Part shown: piece after piece, positions 28,451-37,484 of the stretch
Layout: each line of letters begins with the position of its first letter
Position numbering within the stretch: position 1 is the first letter of the stretch
Origin: Rhizobium indicum
Lineage (GTDB): Bacteria; Pseudomonadota; Alphaproteobacteria; Rhizobiales; Rhizobiaceae
Direction of reading: 5' to 3'
Length of the DNA stretch: 64,000 bases
Assembly (NCBI RefSeq): GCF_005862305.2
Contig: NZ_CP054021.1
Span: 1,054,001-1,118,000 of the forward strand
The notes under the pieces: generated by a model
Seen by the model: the letters and a program-made list of their open reading frames with translations, nothing else
What the model was told of the DNA's origin: nothing
The model's database searches: none
Translations under genes and position numbers: made by a program

Positions 28451-30475
28451 ATGATGAAGAACCGTGCCGGCTTGCTGGCTCTTGCAGTCCTCGCAATCGC
28501 AATCCTACTGATGGTGTTTGTCGTCATGCCGCGCATCGGCGGCGATGCAACCAAGGTCGGAGATGCCATCAACCAGGCGAGCACGGAGGTCAAGAACACG
28601 GTTAACGAGGCGGCAAAGACATCGCGCTCCGCCGTGGGCGACGCGGCTGCGGTCGCCGACAAAGTGGGTCGCCTTTCGGCCGATGCCGGCGTATCGCTCA
28701 GCGAGCTCAAGGCGCTGTTTGCCGACGGCAAAGGCCCGGCCATCGATGTCTTCACCGCCGCCAAGACCAAGGCCGTCAACGCGCTGACCGCGCTTGCCGA
28801 TTTTACCATTCCCGAGGGCCTCGATCCCGCGACCCAGACCCTTGCCGCCAAGGCCAAGGACGGTGGCGCGAAGGCGCTCGCCATCGTCCAGTCGCTGCCC
28901 GAGAACATCGCCGATGCGCTTGCCGCGATCGCCAAGGCCGAGGTTGCACTGACCGGTGCGCCGGAGACCGCCCCTGGGGCGAATACGGCAGCGGAAAATA
29001 CCGGCCCGAAGCTTCCGGCCTTCGACGTATTGCGCGTCGAGCCCGACGGATCGACGGTGATTGCCGGTTCCGCCGAGCCGAACGGCAAGCTCGAGGTGCT
29101 CGACGGCGAGAAGGTGGTGACGACGGCCAATGTCGACGCGAGCGGCGATTTTGCTGCCGTCCTCGACGATCCGCTTCCGGCCGGCGACCACCAGCTCGTG
29201 CTCAAGTTCACGGGCAAGGACGGCAAGAGCACGCTTTCCGAAGAAGTCGCGACCATTTCCGTGCCGAAGGATGGCAATGGCGCCAATCTGCTCGCCATGG
29301 TTTCCAAACCCGGCACGGCGAGCCGCATCATTACCGCGCCGAAGGCTGGAACCGAAGTTGCGGATGCCTCCAATCCGATGGCGCCGCCTGCGGACAAGCC
29401 GGCAACCGGCGAAAGCTCGGATGCGCCTGCCGCAACAGCTGCACCGACCGGCGAGCTGGCGCTGCAGACGCCGAACCTCACCGACACCTCCTCGGATGGC
29501 GCAGCTACGGCACCGGATAAAACGAATGTGCCCGATGTGATGGTCAATGCCGTCGAAATCGAGGGCAACAAGATCTTCATTGCCGGCACGACGCGCTCCA
29601 ATGCCAAGGTCATCGGTTATGCCGACGACAGCCTCGTCGGCCAGGACACGGCCGGCTCCGACGGCCATTTCGTCATCGACGGTGTGGTGGCGCTTTCAGT
29701 CGGCGACCACAAGATCCGCGTCGATGTCGTTGATCCCACAGGCAAGGTGATCGTGCGTGCGGCGGTGAATTTCAATCGCCCAGCCGGCGATCAGGTGAGG
29801 GTCGCCGCGCAATCGGCACCCGCCGACGCCAACGGCGCTTCCTCGATGGTGCCGCTCGACGAAGGCGAGCTCGACAAACTCAAAGTCGAAGTCGGCAAAG
29901 CCTTCGGCCTGCTGAAGGGACTGTTTGCCGATGGCAAGCTGCCCGGTGCCGAACAGCTTGCGGCAGCGCGCTCGGCAACGGAATTCGCGCTGCGCTCCGT
30001 CGCCGACTTCCGCCCGGCCGCTGATGCGCCAGATGTCTTCAAGCAAGCGTCCGGTTCCTCCTCGCAGATTGCCGGCAATGCGCTGAAGCTGCTGCAGGGC
30101 CTGCCTGGGGACGCGAAGTCCGTCGGTGCCGCGCTCGAAAGACTGGGCGGGATGATCGCCGAACTCACCGCTGCACCCGCGCCGGCAACGCCATCTGCAA
30201 ACGAGGTCGGAAGCAACCAGCCGAAGACGATCGAACAGGCGCCGCTGACGGCGAACAATGCGGCGGTCATCATTCGCCGCGGCGACACGCTGTGGCAGAT
30301 CTCGCGCCGCACCTATGGCCTCGGCGTTCGTTACACGACAATCTACATCGCCAACGAGGACAAGATCATCAATCCCGATCGCATCCGCCCTGGCCAGATT
30401 TTCGGCCTGCCGAAGGATGTACTGCCGAACGCCGAAGAGCTGCACCGCAAGCGCATGTCCGGCCAGCATCTCTAA
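28451..30475 (+). CDS. Membrane-anchored LysM protein with Ig-like modules and an internal duplication
   Basis: 674 aa. A single N-terminal membrane segment (about residues 7-28) anchors a periplasmic protein. In order: helical Ala/Lys-rich module A (about 83-172), Ig-like module 1 (about 187-274, with VIAGSAEPNGKLEVLDGEKV), a low-complexity Pro/Ala/Thr linker (about 285-355), Ig-like module 2 (about 359-443, IFIAGTTRSNAKVIGYADD), helical module A' (about 470-577) and a C-terminal LysM (about 604-656, RRGDTLWQISRRTYG) expected to bind peptidoglycan. Modules A and A' share LFADGK and a matching leucine pattern. GGGAGAC precedes two ATGs; I used the first. Homologues are annotated only as LysM proteins; the function is unknown. 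Confidence 0.85.
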   Translation: MMKNRAGLLALAVLAIAILLMVFVVMPRIGGDATKVGDAINQASTEVKNTVNEAAKTSRSAVGDAAAVADKVGRLSADAGVSLSELKALFADGKGPAIDVFTAAKTKAVNALTALADFTIPEGLDPATQTLAAKAKDGGAKALAIVQSLPENIADALAAIAKAEVALTGAPETAPGANTAAENTGPKLPAFDVLRVEPDGSTVIAGSAEPNGKLEVLDGEKVVTTANVDASGDFAAVLDDPLPAGDHQLVLKFTGKDGKSTLSEEVATISVPKDGNGANLLAMVSKPGTASRIITAPKAGTEVADASNPMAPPADKPATGESSDAPAATAAPTGELALQTPNLTDTSSDGAATAPDKTNVPDVMVNAVEIEGNKIFIAGTTRSNAKVIGYADDSLVGQDTAGSDGHFVIDGVVALSVGDHKIRVDVVDPTGKVIVRAAVNFNRPAGDQVRVAAQSAPADANGASSMVPLDEGELDKLKVEVGKAFGLLKGLFADGKLPGAEQLAAARSATEFALRSVADFRPAADAPDVFKQASGSSSQIAGNALKLLQGLPGDAKSVGAALERLGGMIAELTAAPAPATPSANEVGSNQPKTIEQAPLTANNAAVIIRRGDTLWQISRRTYGLGVRYTTIYIANEDKIINPDRIRPGQIFGLPKDVLPNAEELHRKRMSGQHL

Positions 30476-30495
30476 GCTGCAAAACAACACGGCAA

Positions 30496-30520
30496 GGCCG
30501 GGCGGGATAAGCGCCCGGCC
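30496..30520 (+). terminator. Probable terminator after the LysM gene
   Basis: GGCCGGGCG (30496-30504) pairs with CGCCCGGCC (30512-30520), seven-base loop, followed by TCGTCGTTTCC. Confidence 0.6.
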
Positions 30521-30687
30521 TCGTCGTTTCCTTACCCCAGCAATTGTTGTATTCGTCCGCCCGGCACCCTATCTGGCGGTGGCGGCTGCGGGTTGTGGGA
30601 GGCGCTTTCAGGCTCGTCCCGGTTCCGCGCTCTTGCCGGCATCGAAGCGCCGCAATCGCGGCAAGCCCATCCGGGCTGGAGACAATC

Positions 30688-32565
30688 ATGGCAAACGGCA
30701 AGACAGTCTCGGAATCCAACCTGCCGCAGACGCTTCTCAACCTCTGGCCCTATATGTGGCCGGCCGGCCGGCCAGACCTCAAGATGCGCGTCGTCTGGGC
30801 CTCGGTCTTTCTGCTGATCTCCAAATTCGTCCTGCTGCTCGTCCCCTATTTCTTCAAGTGGTCGACCGATGCGCTGAACGGCAGGATGGATCTTGCGGGC
30901 TCGGTGCCGCCGCTGCTGGCCGGCGCCATCGCGCTGGTGATTGCCTATAACATCACCCGGCTGATCCAGCTCGGCCTCAACCAGCTGCGCGACGCGCTCT
31001 TTGCCAGTGTCGGACAACATGCGGTGCGCCAGCTCGCCTACAGGACCTTCGTGCACATGCACGAGCTGTCGCTACGCTTCCATCTCGAGCGCAAGACCGG
31101 CGGGCTATCGCGCATCATCGAGCGCGGCACCAAGGGTATCGAGACGATCGTGCGCTTCACGATCCTCAATTCCGTCCCGACCGTCATCGAATTCCTGCTG
31201 ACGGCGGTGATCTTCTGGTGGGGCTACGGCTTCTCCTATCTCGCCGTTACCGCTTTTACCGTGTGGGCCTATATCTGGTTCACGATCCGGGCATCCGACT
31301 GGCGCATCGCTATCCGCCGGTCGATGAACGACAGCGATACCGACGCCAACACCAAGGCGATCGACTCTCTCCTCAATTTCGAGACGGTCAAATATTTCGG
31401 CAATGAGGAGATGGAGGCAAAGCGTTTCGACAAATCGATGGAACGCTACGAAAAGGCGGCGACCGATGTCTGGACCTCGCTCGGCTGGCTGAACTTCGGC
31501 CAGGGCGTCATCTTCGGCATCGGCACGACGATCATGCTGGTGCTGTCGGCGCTGGCCGTGCAGCGCGGCGAGCAGACGGTCGGCGATTTCGTCTTCGTCA
31601 ATTCGATGCTGCTGCAGCTTTCAGTACCGCTCAACTTCATCGGCTTCGTCTACCGCGAAATCCGCCAGGGGCTGACCGATATCGAACAGATGTTCGATTT
31701 GCTTGAGGTGCAGACCGAAGTCAAAGACGCCCCCGATGCGACCGAACTTCGGATCGGCCTGGGCGCGATCTCCTTCAAGGACGTGCATTTCGCCTATGAT
31801 GCGGCCCGTCCGATCTTGAAGGGCATTTCCTTCGAGGTGCCGGCCGGCAAGACGGTCGCCGTCGTCGGCCCTTCGGGTGCGGGCAAATCGACGCTGTCGC
31901 GCCTGCTCTATCGCTTCTACGATATTCAGAGCGGCGCAATCACCGTCGACGGCCAGGATATCCGCACGGTGACGCAGAAGAGCCTGCGCTCGGTGATCGG
32001 CATGGTGCCGCAGGATACAGTGCTCTTCAACGACACGGTCGCCTACAACATCCGCTACGGCCGCACATCGGCGAGCGACGGCGAGGTCTTTGCCGCCGCC
32101 GAGGTGGCGCAGATCGCGCATTTCATCGAAACGCTGCCCGAGGGCTTCGAAACCAAGGTCGGCGAGCGCGGGCTGAAGCTTTCGGGCGGCGAGAAGCAGC
32201 GGGTGGCGATCGCCCGCACCATCCTCAAGGCGCCACCGATCCTGATCCTCGACGAGGCGACGTCGGCGCTCGACACGACCACGGAACGGGAGATCCAGGA
32301 GGCACTCGACCTGGTTTCGAAGAACCGCACGACGCTGGTCATCGCCCACCGGCTTTCGACTGTCATCAGCGCCGATGAAATCATCGTGCTCAAAAGCGGC
32401 GAGATCGCCGAGCGCGGAACACATGCCGCCCTCCTCGAAAGGAACGGTCTTTATGCCTCGATGTGGAACCGCCAGCGCGAGGCGACACAGGCGGAGGAAC
32501 ATCTCAAGCAGGTGCGCGAAAGCGACGACCTCGGCGTGATAACGCGGCTTGCTCCGGCAAGCTGA
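30688..32565 (+). CDS. Atm1-type ABC exporter (permease and ATPase fused)
   Basis: 625 aa with six membrane helices in residues 1 to about 330 and an ATPase domain at the C-terminus: Walker [13 protein letters not shown] (about 394-405), signature [13 protein letters not shown] and Walker [13 protein letters not shown]. The block [19 protein letters not shown] after the fourth helix is typical of the mitochondrial Atm1 / bacterial NaAtm1 branch, which exports glutathione-linked or persulfide species and affects heavy-metal tolerance and Fe-S supply. Substrate here is inferred. The upstream in-frame extension has no membrane or family features and was left out. Confidence 0.9.
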   Translation: MANGKTVSESNLPQTLLNLWPYMWPAGRPDLKMRVVWASVFLLISKFVLLLVPYFFKWSTDALNGRMDLAGSVPPLLAGAIALVIAYNITRLIQLGLNQLRDALFASVGQHAVRQLAYRTFVHMHELSLRFHLERKTGGLSRIIERGTKGIETIVRFTILNSVPTVIEFLLTAVIFWWGYGFSYLAVTAFTVWAYIWFTIRASDWRIAIRRSMNDSDTDANTKAIDSLLNFETVKYFGNEEMEAKRFDKSMERYEKAATDVWTSLGWLNFGQGVIFGIGTTIMLVLSALAVQRGEQTVGDFVFVNSMLLQLSVPLNFIGFVYREIRQGLTDIEQMFDLLEVQTEVKDAPDATELRIGLGAISFKDVHFAYDAARPILKGISFEVPAGKTVAVVGPSGAGKSTLSRLLYRFYDIQSGAITVDGQDIRTVTQKSLRSVIGMVPQDTVLFNDTVAYNIRYGRTSASDGEVFAAAEVAQIAHFIETLPEGFETKVGERGLKLSGGEKQRVAIARTILKAPPILILDEATSALDTTTEREIQEALDLVSKNRTTLVIAHRLSTVISADEIIVLKSGEIAERGTHAALLERNGLYASMWNRQREATQAEEHLKQVRESDDLGVITRLAPAS

Positions 32566-32699
32566 CAAGGGAAACCGACGCCGGCCGACTTTTGTTGTTC
32601 AGAAACCCGGCGTGGGAACCAGGGCCGAGGCCACAGCATTGCCCCAGAGACGGTTTTTCGCTAACCAGCAAAAATGAAAACGCAAGGAGACCGGCAGCC

Positions 32700-33398
32700 A
32701 TGAGCCTGTTCAACACGGTTCGCAACACGATCGTCCCCGTGCACAAGGAGGGTTATCCCTTCGTTGCCGCCTTCTTCGTCGCGTCGCTGGTCTTGGGCTG
32801 GATCTTCGAGCCGCTCTTCTGGATCGGCATGATCTTCACGCTCTGGTGCGCCTATTTCTTCCGTGATCCGGAGCGCGTGACCCCGCAGGACGACGACCTG
32901 GTGATCTCTCCCGCCGATGGCAAGGTGTCGGCGATCCAGATGGTGACGCCGCCGGCCGAGCTCAACCTCGGCCCCGAGCCGATGCTGCGCATCTCCGTCT
33001 TCATGAACGTCTTCAATTGCCATGTGAACCGGGCGCCGATGCGCGGGCGCATCGTCAGCATCAACTACCGCTCCGGCAGCTTCGTCAACGCCGAGCTCGA
33101 CAAGGCGAGCGAAGACAATGAGCGCAACGGGCTGGTGATCGAAACCGGCCACGGCCAGATCGGCGTCGTGCAGATCGCCGGCCTCGTCGCACGGCGCATC
33201 CTCTGCTGGGCAAACCCCAACGAGCCGCTGGATGCCGGCGAGCGTTTCGGGCTGATCCGTTTCGGCTCGCGGCTCGACGTGTTCCTGCCCGCCGGTGCCG
33301 CGCCCCGCGTCTCGCTCGGCCAAACGGCGGTTGCGGGAGAAACCGTCATCGCCGAATTCGCCTCCGCCAAGGGTCCCATTATCAGCCGTCGCAGCTAG
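32700..33398 (+). CDS. psd: Phosphatidylserine decarboxylase proenzyme
   Basis: Makes phosphatidylethanolamine from phosphatidylserine at the inner membrane. This is the short (about 230 aa) proenzyme type. An N-terminal hydrophobic stretch (about 20-55) is followed by the catalytic part with [26 protein letters not shown] and the self-cleavage site RFGSRLD (Gly190-Ser191), which generates the pyruvoyl group. pssA is 79 bases downstream on the same strand, giving the two-step phosphatidylserine pathway from CDP-diacylglycerol. AAGGAGA lies before the ATG. Confidence 0.95.
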   Translation: MSLFNTVRNTIVPVHKEGYPFVAAFFVASLVLGWIFEPLFWIGMIFTLWCAYFFRDPERVTPQDDDLVISPADGKVSAIQMVTPPAELNLGPEPMLRISVFMNVFNCHVNRAPMRGRIVSINYRSGSFVNAELDKASEDNERNGLVIETGHGQIGVVQIAGLVARRILCWANPNEPLDAGERFGLIRFGSRLDVFLPAGAAPRVSLGQTAVAGETVIAEFASAKGPIISRRS

Positions 33399-33462
33399 AG
33401 CGGTTCAGCTTTTCACGGAAGTGCAGAAGCGCTACGCACTGTTGCTGGAATTGCCTTAGGAA
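33397..33462. repeat. Intergenic repeat-like sequence between psd and pssA
   Basis: Begins AGAGCGGTTCAGCTTTTCAC directly on the psd stop and ends GCTGGAATTGCC. I recognise this style of sequence as a common Rhizobium/Agrobacterium intergenic repeat; within the window it has only partial resemblance to 34329-34460, so membership is tentative. Confidence 0.4.
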
Positions 33463-33477
33463 CGATTGGAACGCGAT

Positions 33478-34323
33478 ATGGAAACGCCTTTTCCGCCTTT
33501 CGAGCCCAATGGGCCGGATGATTCCGCCCGCGGCCCGCGTCTGCGCGAAATCCCGCTCCGGCTCGTCTTTCCGAACCTCATCACTATTCTGGCGATCTGC
33601 GCCGGGCTGACCGGCATCCGGCTGGCTTTCGAGAATCGTTATGAGCTCGCCGTCTCCATGGTGCTGCTCGCCGCCTTCCTCGACGGCATCGACGGGCGCG
33701 TGGCGCGGTTGATGAAGGCGACCTCGAAGTTCGGCGCGCAGATGGATTCGCTTGCCGACATCGTCAATTTCGGCGTCGCACCCGCCCTCGTCGTCTATGT
33801 CTTCGCGCTCGACCAGGCGCGTTCGCTCGGCTGGATCGCTGCCCTGATCTATGCGATCGCCGCCGGGCTTCGCCTTGCCCGCTTCAATGTCATGGCCGAA
33901 CGCGAGAACAAGGCAAGCTGGCAATCGGAATATTTCGTCGGCGTGCCGGCGCCGGCCGGCGCCATGCTGGTGCTGCTGCCGGTCTATCTCGGCTTCCTCG
34001 GGCTGGCGACGGACCGCACCTTCGCCTATCTCTCGTCGATCTACACCGTGCTCATCGCCTTCCTGCTGATCAGCCGGCTGCCGGTCTGGTCGGGCAAATC
34101 GGAAGGCAACCGCTTGCGGCGCGATCTCGTGCTGCCGATGATGCTCGGCGTCGTGCTCTACGTGGCTCTGCTGATGAGCTACACCTGGGAAGTGATGGTC
34201 TTCACCGTTGGCGCCTACCTCATATCGCTTCCCTTCGGCGCGCGGAAATGGCGGCGGAAATACGGGACGCTGACGATCGAGGAACCCGGCATCGGCGACG
34301 ACGATATCGGTCGGCACATCTGA
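33478..34323 (+). CDS. pssA: CDP-diacylglycerol-serine O-phosphatidyltransferase
   Basis: Membrane enzyme of the CDP-alcohol phosphotransferase family that makes phosphatidylserine, the substrate of Psd encoded just upstream. The family motif D-G-x2-A-R-x8-G-x3-D-x3-D is complete at residues 72-94 (DGRVARL, then GAQMDSLAD). About eight membrane segments are spread through the 281 aa. A GGAACG site precedes the chosen ATG. Rhizobia use this pathway together with phosphatidylcholine synthesis. Confidence 0.93.
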   Translation: METPFPPFEPNGPDDSARGPRLREIPLRLVFPNLITILAICAGLTGIRLAFENRYELAVSMVLLAAFLDGIDGRVARLMKATSKFGAQMDSLADIVNFGVAPALVVYVFALDQARSLGWIAALIYAIAAGLRLARFNVMAERENKASWQSEYFVGVPAPAGAMLVLLPVYLGFLGLATDRTFAYLSSIYTVLIAFLLISRLPVWSGKSEGNRLRRDLVLPMMLGVVLYVALLMSYTWEVMVFTVGAYLISLPFGARKWRRKYGTLTIEEPGIGDDDIGRHI

Positions 34324-34330
34324 TCTCACG

Positions 34331-34369
34331 AGCATTTCCGGATTTCTTCGAATGACGGAAATGCTTCTC
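34331..34369 (+). terminator. Stem-loop after pssA
   Basis: AGCATTTCCG (34331-34340) pairs with CGGAAATGCT (34356-34365) and is followed by TCTCTCCC. It lies eight bases after the pssA stop; it may be a terminator or the edge of an intergenic repeat. Confidence 0.45.
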
Positions 34370-34634
34370 TCCCTTCGTTCTGACGGATCCCCGGGAAAAG
34401 CATGCGCTTTATCCGGGTGAAAACCGTTGCGCGCTTTTCCCAAAAAACCGCTTTCGGACTTTTATTGGAACTGCTCTCTTCAGTAAGTATTAACCAACGT
34501 AGGCTTCAGTTAAGCCTCGCGAATTATGGTGGGCGTTTACAAATCCTGATAAGCTACGCCCCCGTTTTGTCGCTATTCGTGACGAAACATCAAACTAGAA
34601 AATACCCAGGGAAGAACCACGCAAGGAGAGTATC
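34370..34634 (+). promoter_or_regulatory. AT-richer region before the 48-aa gene
   Basis: About 265 bases with no long gene. The left part (to about 34460) looks like palindromic intergenic repeat (CGGGAAAAGCATGCGC, GCGCGCTTTTCCC). From 34470 the sequence becomes AT-rich and contains TTAACC and TTAAGCC stretches; a promoter for the small gene at 34635 is expected here but not resolved. Confidence 0.4.
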
Positions 34635-34781
34635 GTGACTTCGAAGAAGAGCAGTACCGGCGAACAGCAGGCGGCCAAGCCAGACCTCGCCGCCAACTAT
34701 CGCCCCGTCGGCCTGAAGGCTGTTGCCGCAGCATCGCTGATGGCGAAGCATAAGCCGACCAGCGTCAAAAAATCCGCTTGA
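34635..34781 (+). CDS. Small basic protein, 48 aa, unknown function
   Basis: A GTG start preceded by AAGGAGAG (34623-34630) opens a 48-codon gene: it starts MTSKKSSTGEQQAAKPDLAA, continues NYRPVGLKAVAAASLMAKHK and ends PTSVKKSA. It is lysine-rich and hydrophilic, with no signal peptide. The strong ribosome site, the clean stop and the AT-rich leader support a real gene. I recall similar short hypothetical proteins in Rhizobium, but no function. No partner gene is adjacent on the same strand. Confidence 0.65.
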   Translation: MTSKKSSTGEQQAAKPDLAANYRPVGLKAVAAASLMAKHKPTSVKKSA

Positions 34782-35008
34782 GGCGGAAGGCTTCAAATCG
34801 GAATCATGCGTGCTTTCGGGTTACATGCGTTAGGCACCGCTGACGAAGTCAATGACGAGGCGATCGCCGGAAGTCTTCCGACCACGCTCTGGCGACATAA
34901 GCACAACCCGAAAAACCTGATGGGACGAAGCGACGTATAGCCGCCGCCTATGTGAGACGTCGGCGCCGATCGGTCGCCGACTGGCCTGCAGATGCGACCG
35001 ATCCCGTT

Positions 35009-35776
35009 TCAGAAGAAGCTGAGCTGGTGGCCGTCGTCAGACTTTTGCTTGTCGGGCGCCTTCAGCGGTTTTTCGATGGCGACCGGCTCCTGCAGATCGG
35101 GACCCATATTGGCGACCTTGTTGACCTTGTCGGAGACAGGGACGGCCTCGAAGAAATCGTCCTGAACGGGCTGCATCAGGTCGGCCACCTCACGCGGTTC
35201 CTGCGTCTTGCAATCGAGCCAGCGCGTGAAATCCTCAGGTCTGATGACGACCGGCATGCGATCGTGGATCGCTGATATGGCTGAATTGGCCGATGTCGTC
35301 AGGATCGCGCCGGTATCGACCTCGGAGCCGTCGGCCGAGGACCATGTCTCCATCAGCCCGGCAAAGGCGATGACCCCGCCCTGGCGCGGTCTGATCCAGT
35401 AGGCCTGCGGCCGCTCGCCGCTTTCCTTTGGCGGGCGATGCCATTCATAGAAACCGGAGGCCGGAATGAGCACGCGGCGATGACGCATGGCGGCGCGGAA
35501 AGAGGCCTTGCCGATCGCGGTTTCGGAGCGCGCGTTGATCAGCAGCGGGAAATCTCTCGGATCCTTGACCCAGCCCGGCGTAAGGCCCCAGCGCACGAGC
35601 ACGGCGCGCCGGTCGGCCAAATTGCTGCCCTGCTCCCTGCCCTCGCCTGACATGACGACGAGGATCGGCTGCGTCGGCGCGATGTTGTAGCGCGCCGGAA
35701 AATCGTCGAGATCGAGACCGGAGAAGAATTCGCGCAGGTCGGCGCTGGAGCTTGTCAGGGCGAAACGTCCACACAT
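35009..35776 (-). CDS. SOS response-associated peptidase, HMCES/YedK family
   Basis: 255 aa beginning MCGRFALTSSS. After removal of Met1 the catalytic C2 forms a stable crosslink with abasic sites in single-stranded DNA, protecting replication forks. The other active-site elements are visible: INARSET (Asn and Glu region), SGFYEWHR and IHDRMPVVI with the conserved His. Length and motifs are full. The 227 bases upstream of the stop-side neighbour hold no gene. YnfA lies 41 bases away on the same strand. Confidence 0.92.
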   Translation of the reverse strand: MCGRFALTSSSADLREFFSGLDLDDFPARYNIAPTQPILVVMSGEGREQGSNLADRRAVLVRWGLTPGWVKDPRDFPLLINARSETAIGKASFRAAMRHRRVLIPASGFYEWHRPPKESGERPQAYWIRPRQGGVIAFAGLMETWSSADGSEVDTGAILTTSANSAISAIHDRMPVVIRPEDFTRWLDCKTQEPREVADLMQPVQDDFFEAVPVSDKVNKVANMGPDLQEPVAIEKPLKAPDKQKSDDGHQLSFF

Positions 35777-35817
35777 CGGCTTGTCTTTGCACCCCGCTTG
35801 CGCCCGGTCAAGGCGCC

Positions 35818-36138
35818 TCAGCCTCTCGGTGCGAAGAGGATGAGGCTGGCGCCTACAAGGCAGATCAGCGCGCCGCCGATATCGTAACGATCAGGCACGC
35901 GAGCTTCGACCAGCCATAGCCAGAGCAGCGAGGCGAGGATATAAATGCCGCCATAGGCCGCGAAAGTACGGCCGGCAGCCTCGCTCGGCACCAGCGTCAG
36001 AAGCCAGGCGAAAAGCGCCAGAGAGACCATGCCCGGTGCCAGCCACCAGACGGACTTTTCGAGCTTCAGCCATGCCCAGAAGGCAAAGCAGCCAGCGATC
36101 TCGAAGAGGGCAGCAAACGCAAAGATGATGTAGGTCAC
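35818..36138 (-). CDS. YnfA-family small membrane protein
   Basis: 106 aa, four membrane segments (starts [20 protein letters not shown]), with the [14 protein letters not shown] and [11 protein letters not shown] motifs of the UPF0060/YnfA family. YnfA proteins resemble small multidrug-resistance exporters; an efflux role is reported for some enterobacterial members and is only inferred here. It is divergent from the Nudix gene. Confidence 0.9.
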   Translation of the reverse strand: MTYIIFAFAALFEIAGCFAFWAWLKLEKSVWWLAPGMVSLALFAWLLTLVPSEAAGRTFAAYGGIYILASLLWLWLVEARVPDRYDIGGALICLVGASLILFAPRG

Positions 36139-36210
36139 GGAAGCACCTTTCGAATCCCCGTCGCACTATTCCTCCGATAAGATGGGCCATCACAGCAAGA
36201 GCAGCCTCCG

Positions 36211-36627
36211 ATGATCTCCACCGCCAAACCCGGCTCCGCCGCCATTCTCGAACGCGACGGACGATTCCTCCTCGTGTTGCGGCGCAATCCGCCCTCCGCA
36301 GACATGTATGCCTTTCCCGGCGGACGGGCCGAGCCCGGCGAAACGCCGGAGCAAACGGCATTGCGCGAACTCCATGAAGAGACCGGCATTTCGGCACGTA
36401 ATCCGCGGCTGTTTTCGACCTACGACCTGAAGACGCATGCGGCCGACGGCAGCGTCAAGAGCCATGTCCTGCTGTCGGTCTTTTGCGTCGATGCGGATCG
36501 GGATGCCGTGGCGGAAGCCGCCGACGATGCGGCAGCCCTCGGCTGGTACACGGTGGAGGAAATCCGGCAATTGCCCGTACCGCAGAGCGTGCTCGAATGC
36601 GCGGAGCGGCTGGCGGGCGGCGAATAG
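36211..36627 (+). CDS. Nudix hydrolase
   Basis: 138 aa. The Nudix box GX5EX7REUXEEXGU is complete: it starts GGRAEPGETPEQTALREL and ends HEETGI, residues about 37-60. The enzyme hydrolyses a nucleoside-diphosphate-linked compound. The substrate is not predictable; small single-domain members include ADP-ribose and dinucleotide pyrophosphatases. It stands 59 bases before the TIGR02301 gene, same strand. Confidence 0.88.
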   Translation: MISTAKPGSAAILERDGRFLLVLRRNPPSADMYAFPGGRAEPGETPEQTALRELHEETGISARNPRLFSTYDLKTHAADGSVKSHVLLSVFCVDADRDAVAEAADDAAALGWYTVEEIRQLPVPQSVLECAERLAGGE

Positions 36628-36685
36628 ACGTGGAAACTTTGAAGCACGCCTTGTTGCCGTCATGCTGAGCGTATCAACTGTGAGC

Positions 36686-37105
36686 ATGATTCCCGTTCGA
36701 CGCGTTTTTCTGTCCCTGCTCGTGCTCGCCGGCCCCACGATGGCGCAGGGCAAGAATACACCGCCTCCACAGGAGGAGGAGATTGCACCGCCGATCGTGA
36801 GCGTGCCCTATGACGACAAGCTGGCGCGGTTCGCCGAGGTGCTGGGTTCGGTGCATTATCTGAGAACGCTCTGCAAGGCGGCGGGTGGCGACGAGTGGCG
36901 AAACGGCATGCAGCAGCTGCTCGATTCGGAGACCGGCAACGAGCCGCAGCGCAAGGAAAAGCTGACAGCAGCCTTCAATCGCGGCTATCGCGCTTTCGCC
37001 TCGGTCTATACGGATTGCACCCCGGCGGCCATCGTGGCAGAAGAGCGCTACCGTAACGAAGGTGCAACACTTGCCACAGAAATTACCTCGCGCTTTGGAA
37101 ATTGA
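36686..37105 (+). CDS. TIGR02301-family secreted protein, unknown function
   Basis: 139 aa with a signal peptide (MIPVRRVFLSLLVLAGPTMA) and a mature part containing ARFAEVLGSVHYLRTLC, then FNRGYRAFASVYTDCTP, the conserved pattern of the Rhizobiales TIGR02301 family, with two cysteines that may form a disulfide. The family has no known function and is probably periplasmic. An alternative in-frame start at 36662 gives eight more residues; neither has a strong ribosome site. Confidence 0.75.
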   Translation: MIPVRRVFLSLLVLAGPTMAQGKNTPPPQEEEIAPPIVSVPYDDKLARFAEVLGSVHYLRTLCKAAGGDEWRNGMQQLLDSETGNEPQRKEKLTAAFNRGYRAFASVYTDCTPAAIVAEERYRNEGATLATEITSRFGN

Positions 37106-37208
37106 CGTTTAATTAACCTGTTTTCGCAAGCGGACGTGTCGTTTTGGGAAAAGGCTGTTAGTGTTGTTAACTGTGCAGTAAGACATGAGAAGTTCTGAGG
37201 AAAAGACA

Positions 37209-37466
37209 ATGGAAGCAAGCCTCAACGACATCGACGACATGATCGTCCACGAAAAGATGCAGGCAGCTCTGGAGTACCAGAACGAGGCTTGGGCCGACGG
37301 CATGGCCGACGGGATCGAGCCTGAAATCATCGCTGATGCCGCCATTGCACATGCGCTGCGCGAGACGATCAGATTGCATGGGGAAAAGAGCGCCGAAGCC
37401 CTGCTGGATTCGCTGCGTGAACGCATGCTTGCCGGTGAATTCTCCGCGAACCGCACCCTGCAATAA
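37209..37466 (+). CDS. Conserved hypothetical protein, 85 aa
   Basis: Starts MEASLNDIDDMIVHEKMQAA, with GAGGAAAAG before the ATG. Acidic, helical, no signal peptide or membrane segment; ends REERMLAGEF-like (SLRERMLAGEFSANRTLQ). I do not recognise the family. It is followed 18 bases later by the secreted 252-aa protein, so the two may be cotranscribed. The 103 bases upstream contain TTAATTAACC (37109-37118), part of an AT-rich promoter-like region. Confidence 0.6.
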   Translation: MEASLNDIDDMIVHEKMQAALEYQNEAWADGMADGIEPEIIADAAIAHALRETIRLHGEKSAEALLDSLRERMLAGEFSANRTLQ

Positions 37467-37484
37467 TTGTTATCAGAGAGTTTG

